A stretch of DNA of 45,872 nucleotides from the NCBI GenBank assembly GCA_017469565.1, contig JAFUGC010000011.1:1-45872 (forward strand), read 5' to 3'. This DNA comes from Clostridia bacterium. GTDB taxonomy: Bacteria > Bacillota > Clostridia > TANB77 > UBA1234. Shown here piece after piece: positions 17,099 through 24,929 of this stretch. The translations under genes and the position numbers were made by a program. Each line of letters begins with the position of its first letter. Position 1 is the stretch's first letter. The notes beneath the pieces are model-generated. The model was given only the letters and a program-made list of their open reading frames with translations, was not told the DNA's origin and did not search any database.

Positions 17099-18748
17099 CT
17101 AGTCCTCTAACCTAGCAAATCTCTTTTCAGCTCTTTCTCTTCCCATAAGCTTCAATATCTCATACAAATCCGGTGTGTTTCTTCTTCCGGTTAATGCCAC
17201 TCTTATTACCGTGCTAATATCTCCTACATGCCCTTTATAGGAATCTGGATTCTTTTTGAAATCCTTTACCTCTCTTGCATATCCAAATTTTTCTGATACA
17301 TCTTTCATTTTTGCAAACCAAGTATCCTTATCATCATTTTCATCAAATACTTCTAGATATGCCTTTAAAATTTCTTTAATTTCTGAGGCCTCTGTAATCT
17401 TTTGCCACTCATCTTCGTGCTCTTTTGTGAAGAAAACTTCATCATATAGATACTCCAAGTTATCTCTCAAGTCTGCCCATTTAGAAATATCCTTTCTTAC
17501 CTTAGTGCCTGTTCTTTCAATATTTAAAATCCCTTTGGTGTAATCAGGATACCTTTTCATTAGTCCTGCCAACTCTGTATCAAACTCTTCAGCCCATGCT
17601 AATCCTTCCTCATAAACTCTTTGGGCACTAAATGTTGCGATTGTATTTTTGGATACATCGGCAAGTTTCACAAGATCAAGAAGTGCACCACTGGAACTTA
17701 TCTTATGAGGATCCACTTTAAATTCAGACAATGGTGCAAGTGGATTTTCCTTTCTCCAGTTCTCAAAATTAGAATTTAAAATATTCATCAAATAATCGAT
17801 TACGGCTTCTTTTGGAATTCCATTATCCTTGTAATAAGAAGCAGCAGCCTCGGGATCTTTTCTTTTACTAATCTTTCTCTTGCTTCCTTCATCATCCTTC
17901 ATGATAGTAGGAGTATGAATGTATTCCGGCATTTCAAATCCTAAAACCTCAAATAATTGTACATGAAGTGGAATTGAGGAAACCCATTCCTCTCCTCTTA
18001 TCACATGAGTTGTTCTCATAAGATGATCATCAATGGCATGCGCAAAGTGATATGTTGGAAGACCATCAGATTTAATAATAACAATATCTTGTACATTTTC
18101 TGGGAACTCTATCACACCTCTTACTGCATCTTTGAATCTAATCTTTTTGCTCATGCTGCCCGGAGATTTTAGCCTTACCACATAAGGTTCCCCATTTTTT
18201 ACTCTTTCTATCATCTGGCTAACGCTTAATTTTCTACAAGTGGCAAACTCTCCATAATATCCTGGAACAATCTTCAATTTTTCTTGTCTTTCTCTAATAG
18301 CATCTAATTCTTCAGGAGTACAGAAGCAAGGATATGCAAGACCTCTTTCTACAAGCGATTTGGCATAACATTGATAAATATCTTTTCTTCTGCTCTGTAT
18401 GTATGGACCATAACTTCCCTTTTCTTCACTTTCACTGACAGCACCCTCATCAAATTCAATTCCAAATACTTTTAGTCCATTAATGATAACATTAATGCCA
18501 TCGTCAATTTCTCTCTTACCATCCGTATCCTCAATTCTTAAATAGCATACACCATTTGACTGATCTGCAAGCCTCCTATCAAGATTCGCACCAAAAAGCG
18601 AACCAATATGGATAAAGCCTGTTGGACTAGGTGCAAACCTTGTCACCATGGCTCCTTCTGGTAAGTTTCTCTTTGGATATAACTCCTCATAATATTCTGG
18701 TGTTTTATCAATATTTGGAAACATCAAATCTGCTAATTCTTTACTCAT
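17099..18748 (-). CDS. gltX: Glutamyl-tRNA synthetase (GlxRS)
   Basis: This class I synthetase charges glutamate. FAPSPTGFIHIGSL near the N-terminus is the HIGH region, and KRKISKRKDPEA is the KMSKS-type loop. The start at 18748 is set by AGGAAAGGAAG seven bases before ATG. The upstream ATG at 18775 lies within a dispersed repeat and has no site. At 549 residues it is longer than the common 480-490, because of a C-terminal part with several acidic and aromatic stretches. Many Clostridia have two GltX types, so specificity (Glu only, or Glu/Gln) cannot be settled here. It follows popT on the same strand and may share its transcript. Confidence 0.92.
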   Translation of the reverse strand: MSKELADLMFPNIDKTPEYYEELYPKRNLPEGAMVTRFAPSPTGFIHIGSLFGANLDRRLADQSNGVCYLRIEDTDGKREIDDGINVIINGLKVFGIEFDEGAVSESEEKGSYGPYIQSRRKDIYQCYAKSLVERGLAYPCFCTPEELDAIRERQEKLKIVPGYYGEFATCRKLSVSQMIERVKNGEPYVVRLKSPGSMSKKIRFKDAVRGVIEFPENVQDIVIIKSDGLPTYHFAHAIDDHLMRTTHVIRGEEWVSSIPLHVQLFEVLGFEMPEYIHTPTIMKDDEGSKRKISKRKDPEAAASYYKDNGIPKEAVIDYLMNILNSNFENWRKENPLAPLSEFKVDPHKISSSGALLDLVKLADVSKNTIATFSAQRVYEEGLAWAEEFDTELAGLMKRYPDYTKGILNIERTGTKVRKDISKWADLRDNLEYLYDEVFFTKEHEDEWQKITEASEIKEILKAYLEVFDENDDKDTWFAKMKDVSEKFGYAREVKDFKKNPDSYKGHVGDISTVIRVALTGRRNTPDLYEILKLMGRERAEKRFARLED

Positions 18749-18768
18749 AAATTTTCTTCCTTTCCTAC

Positions 18769-18801
18769 CGCACAAAAATGGTTGTCCCTATTTGTGCTCC
18801 C
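18769..18801 (-). repeat. Dispersed inverted repeat, copy 1
   Basis: Minus strand GCACAAATAGGGACAACC, then ATTTTTGTGCGGT. The ends GCACAAA/TTTGTGC pair. It lies between popT and gltX. Related copies are at 22765, 24854, 36675 and 43586. Confidence 0.6.
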
Positions 18802-18810
18802 TATTCTCAC

Positions 18811-19677
18811 TTATTCCTTATAAGACATTTTTTTGGCGATGAAGAAACCAATTCCAAACGCCACAAATGATATTAAAAGCATCAGCCATGTTACTCCCAC
18901 AAACATTTCTTTATTACTAGACAATATGGCAAAAGCCGATGCCACCACAAGACCTATAATCCCCCAAATGGTAGCAAGCGGATATCTTTTTAGTAACTTT
19001 TCAATAATCTTCGCCATTAAGAAGATACCAACAATAACACCAATCGCAAATGGAATTATCATTTGTAATGCTCCTAACAAGGTAGAAAAATCAAAAGTAA
19101 CAAGTGCCTTCACACAGATATTCACTGTGGATAAAATGGTGTTATAAAAGCCAAATATCATCAGCATCATAGAACCACTAACGCCTGGCACTACCATACT
19201 TGAAGATGCCAAAATTCCTAATAAGAACATAATCACTATGGAAGCAAATCCTGGATTAAGATTTTTTTCTGCTCCAAAAATACTGCTTCCTAGAGAAGTA
19301 GGAATCACCACAAGGCATAACATTACAAGAAAAGCAACAATATATGTCCATTTTACCTTCTGGCCTTTTACCCTATCTCCAAGCGGTGGTAAACCACCCA
19401 TGATTAAACCAATAAAAGCAAATATCGTTGGAGCCGGAAAGTTCTCTAGCAAAAATTCAATCACAAAAGAAAGCCCCAGAATTCCTGCAATTATACCAAT
19501 TATGTATGGTAGTAATGTTTTCATACTACCTTTCAAATCTTTTTTCAGATGATTAATGGCAAAAAGGATTTTTTCATAAATTCCCATGGATAAAGCGATC
19601 GTTCCACCACTCACACCAGGAATTACATTTGCCACTCCAATCAAAACACCACGCAGAACATCTTTCAAAAAATTCAT
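18811..19677 (-). CDS. popT: DUF368 family undecaprenyl-phosphate translocase
   Basis: The 288-residue membrane protein opens with LRGVLIGVANVIPGVSGGTIALSMGIYE, the signature of DUF368, and repeats a related motif (MVVPGVSGSMMLMIFGFY) in its second half. About eight hydrophobic segments are visible, consistent with an inverted-repeat fold. DUF368 proteins (PopT) are reported to flip the lipid carrier undecaprenyl phosphate back across the membrane for cell-wall synthesis. The family call is firm and the function follows from it. It lies 18 bases downstream of rnj and starts after GAGGTG. Confidence 0.88.
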   Translation of the reverse strand: MNFLKDVLRGVLIGVANVIPGVSGGTIALSMGIYEKILFAINHLKKDLKGSMKTLLPYIIGIIAGILGLSFVIEFLLENFPAPTIFAFIGLIMGGLPPLGDRVKGQKVKWTYIVAFLVMLCLVVIPTSLGSSIFGAEKNLNPGFASIVIMFLLGILASSSMVVPGVSGSMMLMIFGFYNTILSTVNICVKALVTFDFSTLLGALQMIIPFAIGVIVGIFLMAKIIEKLLKRYPLATIWGIIGLVVASAFAILSSNKEMFVGVTWLMLLISFVAFGIGFFIAKKMSYKE

Positions 19678-19695
19678 AGAATATGCACCTCACAA

Positions 19696-21642
19696 TTATT
19701 GAATTTCAGAAATAATCGGGATTACCATTGGGTTACGCCTTGTCTTAGAAAATACAAAATCATGAACGGTATCTCTAATCCTATTCTTAATCGTACTCCA
19801 ATCCTTAATTCCACTCGTTTGAATTTTTTCCATATCCCTTAGTATTTCTTTATGCATTGCATCCATCAAATCTTCCGATTCTCTCACATAAACAAATCCA
19901 CGAGAAATCACATCAGGTCCAGCCATAATGCGTCCCGTCTTACCATCCATGGCAATGACTACAATAATTAACCCATCTTGTGATAAATGCTGTCTGTCTC
20001 TAAGAACAATATTTCCAACATCTCCAACTCCAAGACCATCTACTAAAATCTGCCCAGATGGAACACTGCCAGTCACCTTACAAAAGTTTTTATCAAGTTC
20101 TAAAACACTTCCATTTGATAACAATACGATATTATCCGGATCAACTCCCACTTTCACAGCAGTTTCCGCGTGAGCTTGAAGATGCCTGAATTCTCCATGA
20201 ACAGGGATAAAATATTTTGGTTTCACAAGAGATAAAATTAGTTTTTGCTCTTCTTGACACGCGTGACCAGAAACGTGAATATCTTTTAATGTGTGATAAA
20301 CCACTTCTGCTCCAATCTTAAACAAATCATCAATGACATTAGAAACCAATTTTTCGTTTCCTGGAATTGGTGTAGCGGAGATAATGACTAAATCCCTATT
20401 TGTAATGGTAACTTTCCTGTGCGTACCCGATGCCATTCTTGATAATCCAGACATTTCTTCTCCCTGGCTACCAGTAGTAACAATGACTAATCTGTCAGGA
20501 GCATATTTATCAATCTCATCAATATCAATCAAGATTCCTTCTGGAATATCTAAGTATCCCAATTCTCTTGCAATATTCATCACATTTTCCATACTTCTAC
20601 CACATATTGCCACTTTTCTGTCATTTTTCATAGCGGAATTCACAATTTGTTGCACTCTGTGGATATTCGATGCAAATGTTGCCACAATAATTCTTTTGGT
20701 ACAACCCGCAAATATGCCGTCAAATACTTTACCCACACTGCTTTCAGACATGGTATAACCAGGTCTTTCTGAGTTTGTACTATCTGACATTAAAGCAAGT
20801 ACGCCTTTTTTCCCAAGCTCTGCAAATCTAGCAAGGTCAATTAGTTTTCCATCAATTGGTGTATAATCCACCTTGAAGTCACCCGTATGAACCACAGTTC
20901 CAACTGGTGTAGTAATGGCAAGGGCAACAGAATCTGCAATACTATGATTGACTCTAATAAACTCAATCGTAAACGCACCTAAAGTAATAACATCTCCTGC
21001 CTTCACACATTTCATAACAGTGCTTCTTACCAATTTATGTTCTTCTAGTTTATTTTGAATAAGTCCAAGTGTAAGCCTTGTGGCATAAATAGGCGTATTA
21101 ACAGCCTTTAATACATATGGAATAGAACCAATATGGTCCTCATGACCATGTGTAATTACCATTCCCTTTAATCTATCCTTATTCTTTTCAAGATAGGTAA
21201 AATCAGGAATTACTAAATCTACCCCAAGCATATCATCCTCAGGAAATGCCACACCACAGTCTACAAGAATCATATCATCTCCGTATTCAAAGACTGTCAT
21301 GTTTTTTCCTACTTCTTCTAAACCACCAAGCGGGATAATTTTTAACCTTTCTCTTGCAATTTTAATATTCTTTGTTTTATGTCTAACATTTGCAAAAGAT
21401 TGCTCAACAATATTTAACTCTGACGTTTCACTAGGCTTTCTGCCTCTTTTGGCTGTTTTTTTCTCTTCAACAGGTTTGCTAGATGCTTTTGCTCCAGAGA
21501 TATCCGTTTCCAAATTTATCTTCTCTATAGGATTGTGAGCATTACTAGCAATTCTTGTATTTCTTGTATTTTTTCTATCATTTCTTTGGTATGTTTTTTT
21601 CTTTGTAGGCACATTCTCATTCGTTTTCATCTCTTCTGTCAA
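19696..21642 (-). CDS. rnj: Ribonuclease J with basic N-terminal extension, TTG start
   Basis: RNase J is the 5'-3' exo- and endoribonuclease of Gram-positive mRNA turnover. The metallo-beta-lactamase core begins at about residue 99 (LKIIPLGGLEEVGKNM). The zinc motif HGHEDHIG is at 165-172, and a beta-CASP domain and a C-terminal domain follow (ISRGFVYVRES). Usual length is about 555. The extra 95 N-terminal residues are Lys/Arg/Asn/Thr-rich and likely disordered, perhaps for RNA or protein contacts. The start appears to be TTG at 21642, six to seven bases after AGAAGGGAA. The next ATG is too far from that site. It sits between the deacetylase and popT genes. Confidence 0.93.
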   Translation of the reverse strand: MTEEMKTNENVPTKKKTYQRNDRKNTRNTRIASNAHNPIEKINLETDISGAKASSKPVEEKKTAKRGRKPSETSELNIVEQSFANVRHKTKNIKIARERLKIIPLGGLEEVGKNMTVFEYGDDMILVDCGVAFPEDDMLGVDLVIPDFTYLEKNKDRLKGMVITHGHEDHIGSIPYVLKAVNTPIYATRLTLGLIQNKLEEHKLVRSTVMKCVKAGDVITLGAFTIEFIRVNHSIADSVALAITTPVGTVVHTGDFKVDYTPIDGKLIDLARFAELGKKGVLALMSDSTNSERPGYTMSESSVGKVFDGIFAGCTKRIIVATFASNIHRVQQIVNSAMKNDRKVAICGRSMENVMNIARELGYLDIPEGILIDIDEIDKYAPDRLVIVTTGSQGEEMSGLSRMASGTHRKVTITNRDLVIISATPIPGNEKLVSNVIDDLFKIGAEVVYHTLKDIHVSGHACQEEQKLILSLVKPKYFIPVHGEFRHLQAHAETAVKVGVDPDNIVLLSNGSVLELDKNFCKVTGSVPSGQILVDGLGVGDVGNIVLRDRQHLSQDGLIIVVIAMDGKTGRIMAGPDVISRGFVYVRESEDLMDAMHKEILRDMEKIQTSGIKDWSTIKNRIRDTVHDFVFSKTRRNPMVIPIISEIQ

Positions 21643-21669
21643 AAAATTTCCCTTCTTTCTTCCTTTTCA

Positions 21670-22728
21670 TTATGATATTCTTTCATATTTCATATTTGGA
21701 TTTTTCTCCATTTTATCAAGCCAGTAATACAAATCATAATCAACCGCTTTATTTCCACCCCTTGCACGCACTCTAGGAAGTGAAAGCAAGTTACACTTTT
21801 CACTTTGGGAAGGATATGCCGGCTCTGCGCCAACAAGCAAAATGATATTATTTTTATATTTTTGTCCCTCATATTCTCCCTCTGCAATATACGATTTATA
21901 TTCTTTGGATGATATTCCATAAGGTAATGCAAGTGACGTAATCTCATATCCATTCGCAGCTTCTCTTACTAAATTTGCAACCGTTCCAACCTCTTTTTGA
22001 ACGGTATCAAGAGATGCTTTACTAAAATTCACATGAGTACTCGTATGATTTCCGATTTCAAAACCTTTCTCAATTAAATAATTTAACTTTTGACTATTTG
22101 TTCCCACGTTTCCAAAAAATCCAGTAGAATTAATATAAAATGTGCCGTTTAAACCAAACTCTGGATATTCCGCGTAAAACTTTTCCATCACACCAACTGC
22201 TGATTTTGGATTTGCTACAAGCTCTCCCTCTTCATTTAAAATGAGATTAAACTGCCCACTATAACCGTCATCAAACGTTAAAATAATTGGTGTGCAACCA
22301 ACTGGAACTTTCATGGTATGATTCAAATAATCATTTAATGAAACCGTACGATAATGATGTTCATAAAGATACTTTAAATCCTCATAAAAATTATCAAAGG
22401 ACCTACCCCATTCATCATTGCCTTCTGTTTCAGAAAACTTATGATACATGGCTATGATAATTCTCCCCGATTCATTATATAATATATCTTCATTTTTCTC
22501 TCTATTATCATTTTCTTGAGATTCTTCCTCACCAGAAGAAATAAGCTCCCTACTCGCTATTTCTCCATCACCTGATGAATCAAAAACCTCACCTTTGTTT
22601 ATATTTTCCCCACTATTTGCAGGATTATTATCAGATATAAACAAATCTCCGCTCCTTGCATCAACGCAGATGATTATAACATAAATGGCTAAAACTGTCA
22701 ATAACACAAATAGAATCCCTTTTTTCAT
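21670..22728 (-). CDS. Membrane-anchored polysaccharide deacetylase (NodB family)
   Basis: The start at 22728 follows AAAGGGGG by seven bases. The longer frame to 22779 runs through the promoter. An N-terminal membrane helix (GILFVLLTVLAIYVIIICV) is followed by a Ser/Glu-rich linker and a NodB domain. Its motif 1 is LTFDDGYSG near 150, motif 2 is HTSTH near 226, and a later motif is ALPYGISS. This family removes N- or O-acetyl groups from peptidoglycan, chitin-like or other wall polysaccharides outside the cell. The substrate is not determinable here. It leads the rnj-popT-gltX gene row, though its role looks unrelated to RNA decay. Confidence 0.87.
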   Translation of the reverse strand: MKKGILFVLLTVLAIYVIIICVDARSGDLFISDNNPANSGENINKGEVFDSSGDGEIASRELISSGEEESQENDNREKNEDILYNESGRIIIAMYHKFSETEGNDEWGRSFDNFYEDLKYLYEHHYRTVSLNDYLNHTMKVPVGCTPIILTFDDGYSGQFNLILNEEGELVANPKSAVGVMEKFYAEYPEFGLNGTFYINSTGFFGNVGTNSQKLNYLIEKGFEIGNHTSTHVNFSKASLDTVQKEVGTVANLVREAANGYEITSLALPYGISSKEYKSYIAEGEYEGQKYKNNIILLVGAEPAYPSQSEKCNLLSLPRVRARGGNKAVDYDLYYWLDKMEKNPNMKYERIS

Positions 22729-22750
22729 GAAAATCCCCCTTTTCCATGCT

Positions 22751-22779
22751 ATTTTATCACTTTGCACAAAGAGGGACAA
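22751..22779 (-). promoter_or_regulatory. Promoter of the deacetylase gene inside a repeat
   Basis: TTGTCC (22779-22774), 17 bases, TAAAAT (22756-22751) with extended TGA. The -35 box is part of the dispersed inverted repeat. Confidence 0.55.
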
Positions 22780-22806
22780 CCATTTTTGTACGGTTGTCCC
22801 TCTTTG
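22765..22806. terminator. Repeat-derived hairpin after the toxin-antitoxin module (repeat copy 2)
   Basis: Perfect 14-base arms AAAGAGGGACAACC and GGTTGTCCCTCTTT flank a 10-base loop. It begins with GCACAAA, as in the other copies. It can end transcription from the toxin-antitoxin operon and contributes the -35 of the next gene. Confidence 0.65.
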
Positions 22807-22822
22807 CGTATTTTACATTCCC

Positions 22823-23113
22823 TTATTCACTTTTGGATTCTTCCAATGGAACAACCTTTAATGTGTATCCCATTGAATATAAAAGTTTTAATAGAGTAGA
22901 AACCTGCGGTGAACGCTGATAATTTTCAAGTTTAGCGATATTAGGCTGCTTGATTCCACTTTTTTTAGCAAGCTCTGTTTGGGTTAATTTTGATTTTTCT
23001 CTTGCTTTCATAGTGGCAAAAATGATTTCTCGCTCCAGCCTCATTTCTTCTTCTTCTTCCGGTGTAAAATGTAAAGTTTTCCTTACTTCTTTCCAAGTCT
23101 TAAATTCACTCAA
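22823..23113 (-). CDS. HigA/Xre-type helix-turn-helix antitoxin
   Basis: The 96-residue protein has an N-terminal acidic segment and an Xre helix-turn-helix domain: KLTQTELAKKSGIKQPNIAKLE, about residues 41-62, then STLLKLLYSMGY. Its ATG overlaps the toxin stop by 4 bases. In HigBA-type modules the toxin gene comes first and the HTH antitoxin follows, as here. The antitoxin neutralises the toxin by binding it and, with it, represses the operon. A perfect palindrome covers the promoter and fits that autoregulation. Confidence 0.85.
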   Translation of the reverse strand: MSEFKTWKEVRKTLHFTPEEEEEMRLEREIIFATMKAREKSKLTQTELAKKSGIKQPNIAKLENYQRSPQVSTLLKLLYSMGYTLKVVPLEESKSE

Positions 23114-23472
23114 TTTATGTTCCTCCTTTCTTTAAAATCTTTTAATAATTTTCTTGCCTTTAATATTTCACGAACCAGTGTTTTTTTAGTTTCCTTTCTA
23201 AATACACTTAATAATATAATTTTATTTTCATATAAGCTTGCAAACAATATTCTATCTTTTAATGGTCTCAGTTCCCAAATCTCTTTATACAAATGTTTTA
23301 TGTGAGGTTCTCTTAATTCAAATCCTTCTTCTTCCAACATTTCAATATACTGCGTAATCTTTTTTAATTTAATTCTATCGTCTTTATTATTTGTCTCCTT
23401 ATCTAATTCATGAATATAATTAATGATTTCACTATTTCCATTTTTATCTTCATAAAATTCTATTTCAAACAT
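23110..23472 (-). CDS. HigB/RelE-superfamily toxin (Gp49-like)
   Basis: The 120-residue basic protein has the RelE/ParE fold pattern: helices, then HLYKEIWELRPLKDRILFAS and NKIILLSVFRKETKKT, close to the phage-derived Gp49/HigB family. Members cut mRNA on the ribosome. The pattern of basic residues (RPLKDR, FRKETKK) agrees, but catalytic residues are not proven from sequence. It is first in a two-gene operon and is followed with a 4-base overlap by its antitoxin. A strong promoter lies ten or so bases upstream of the ribosome binding site. Confidence 0.85.
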   Translation of the reverse strand: MFEIEFYEDKNGNSEIINYIHELDKETNNKDDRIKLKKITQYIEMLEEEGFELREPHIKHLYKEIWELRPLKDRILFASLYENKIILLSVFRKETKKTLVREILKARKLLKDFKERRNIN

Positions 23473-23486
23473 TTCTTATCCTTTCT

Positions 23487-23518
23487 TTATTATATCTTAT
23501 AAGATATAATAATGTCAA
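23487..23518 (-). promoter_or_regulatory. Toxin-antitoxin promoter with palindromic operator
   Basis: On the minus strand TTGACA (23518-23513), 18 bases, TATAAT (23494-23489). A perfect 26-base palindrome (23487-23512: TTATTATATC, TTATAA, GATATAATAA) covers the spacer and the -10, so a bound antitoxin dimer would exclude RNA polymerase. Confidence 0.75.
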
Positions 23519-23529
23519 TATATTTATGA

Positions 23530-23889
23530 TTAAATTTTCAAAACCACCTTCTTCACTGCTGCTTTCACAAAAGGCAATACTTGCTTTAATGCCGCCTTTG
23601 CTCCTTTCTCAATGACTGCAGATTTCACTATGTTTCCTACTATTTTGGTATCTTCTTTGATCTCGTTTTTCACTTTTTCTCCAAAAGCTTCACTCTCTGG
23701 CAACAGTTCCTTCTTTTCACTCTTCGCACTTGTCATGAGTTCATCAAGATTTTTCTTTAAATAATCATCAATTTGTCCTTTTAATTCTTCCATTTTTTGA
23801 ATATTATCTAAAACTAAATTCTGTTCTAAAGCACTGCTTTTACTCAATAATTCTTCTGTTCTTACATCGTTTAATGTGAATGTGTTCAT
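23530..23889 (-). CDS. Small helical protein of unknown function
   Basis: The 119-residue product is not recognised. It starts after AGAAAGGAC and is highly charged and helical: an N-terminal stretch with a coiled-coil flavour (NIQKMEELKGQIDDYLKKN), a Lys/Glu-rich middle and a C-terminal amphipathic segment (ALKQVLPFVKAAVKKVVLKI) that could lie on a membrane. There are no cysteines. It lies just upstream of the toxin-antitoxin promoter on the same strand. Nothing shows that it belongs to that module. Confidence 0.5.
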   Translation of the reverse strand: MNTFTLNDVRTEELLSKSSALEQNLVLDNIQKMEELKGQIDDYLKKNLDELMTSAKSEKKELLPESEAFGEKVKNEIKEDTKIVGNIVKSAVIEKGAKAALKQVLPFVKAAVKKVVLKI

Positions 23890-24252
23890 AACTTGTCCTT
23901 TCTGTATTTTCAGTCCAATTTAGGAAAGTCAAAAAGGATGCAAACAAGAAAGACAATAAATCATACAAAAAAATAAAATCTTTTTGGATTCTTAAATTGA
24001 AACTAAAAACACTAAATAAAAAATTGGAAATTTTAGGCGAAATGCCCAATTGAAAAAATAATAAAATAGTTAAGGATTTATTTTAATTAAAAATACTACG
24101 ATTTGATTCAAAAGTCAATTAATTTGTAAAAAATGTCTCTCTGCTCAATATTTTTCCGATACTTTTTTGAATATTATTATTTTATTTTATCAATAATAAA
24201 TTTGAATTCTTAGATTCAAAAATCAAAATCTATGAATTTTAGGAGGTAAGTT
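23890..24252. other. AT-rich intergenic region between divergent genes
   Basis: Very AT-rich, with no convincing gene. At 24206-24240 an imperfect stem (AATTCTTAGATT/AATCTATGAATT) abuts the AGGAGG of the gene starting at 24253. It could mask that ribosome binding site or stabilise the message. No clear promoter could be chosen for either gene. Confidence 0.4.
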
Positions 24253-24816
24253 ATGAATAGAAAACTTTTATTGGCTTTAACACTTGCACTAGCGCTTGCT
24301 GTGTTTAGTTTTTCTTTTGCATTTGCTGCTACAACAACCAATACAACAAACAGCACCACGACTACAGGAACAACAAATATGAATTCAACCATGAATAATG
24401 CCAAAAATAATATTGGGAATGCCGCAAACGATGTTGGAAACACTGCCGGTAATGTGGTAAACGATATTGGTAAAGGTGTTGGTGGAGCAATCAATAGTGT
24501 CGGAAACGCTGTCACCGATATTGGTAGCGATGTTGGAAACGGTATGAATAACACAACAAATTCTTTAACAAATAGGAATGACAATAATAATGTTAGCGGT
24601 AACACTACCACAAATAATACAACCACAACAAGAAATACCACAGACGGTACAACCTATAACGCAACTAGAACTGCTGCCGGAACAAATAATACAATGAATA
24701 CTGCTTGGACATGGATTATTGTAGGAATCGCAGTAGTTGCTATTGTGGGATTAATCTGGTATTACAATTCAGAAAATAACAAAACATCGAATAGCAAGAA
24801 TAGAGACAGATTTTAA
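24253..24816 (+). CDS. Asn/Thr/Gly-rich surface protein with C-terminal membrane anchor
   Basis: The 187-residue protein has a signal peptide (LLLALTLALALAVFSFSFAFAA) and a low-complexity middle. The middle holds irregular repeats of the type NDVGNTAGNVVNDIGKGVGG and runs of Asn and Thr. A C-terminal transmembrane helix (WTWIIVGIAVVAIVGLIWYY) and a short basic tail follow. This is the layout of a small wall-facing, membrane-anchored protein. No family is recognised. It starts after TAGGAGG and is the only plus-strand gene in this stretch. Low-complexity Asn/Thr regions are often glycosylated or disordered, which is speculation here. Confidence 0.7.
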   Translation: MNRKLLLALTLALALAVFSFSFAFAATTTNTTNSTTTTGTTNMNSTMNNAKNNIGNAANDVGNTAGNVVNDIGKGVGGAINSVGNAVTDIGSDVGNGMNNTTNSLTNRNDNNNVSGNTTTNNTTTTRNTTDGTTYNATRTAAGTNNTMNTAWTWIIVGIAVVAIVGLIWYYNSENNKTSNSKNRDRF

Positions 24817-24853
24817 TTATGTATTTAGATATGATTGTTGAAAAATAAGCAAT

Positions 24854-24891
24854 GAGGGACGTCCATTTGGGTATAAATTTGGACATCCCTC
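24854..24891. terminator. Bidirectional hairpin terminator (repeat-related, copy 3)
   Basis: GAGGGACGTCCA and TGGACATCCCTC pair with one mismatch across a 14-base AT-rich loop, between convergent genes. The GGGAC-CCATTT core resembles the dispersed repeat. Confidence 0.6.
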
Positions 24892-24929
24892 CATTAATCA
24901 TTTATTGACCAATATTGATTCTACGGCTT

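Noticed and set aside
23840..24049. Minus-strand 69-codon frame upstream of 23530-23889
   Set aside because: It is AT-rich and low in complexity, overlaps the real gene's start in another frame and has no ribosome binding site.
24216..24641. Minus-strand 141-codon frame opposite the Asn/Thr-rich protein
   Set aside because: It is a mirror of the low-complexity gene and gives a Phe/Val/Leu-rich artefact.
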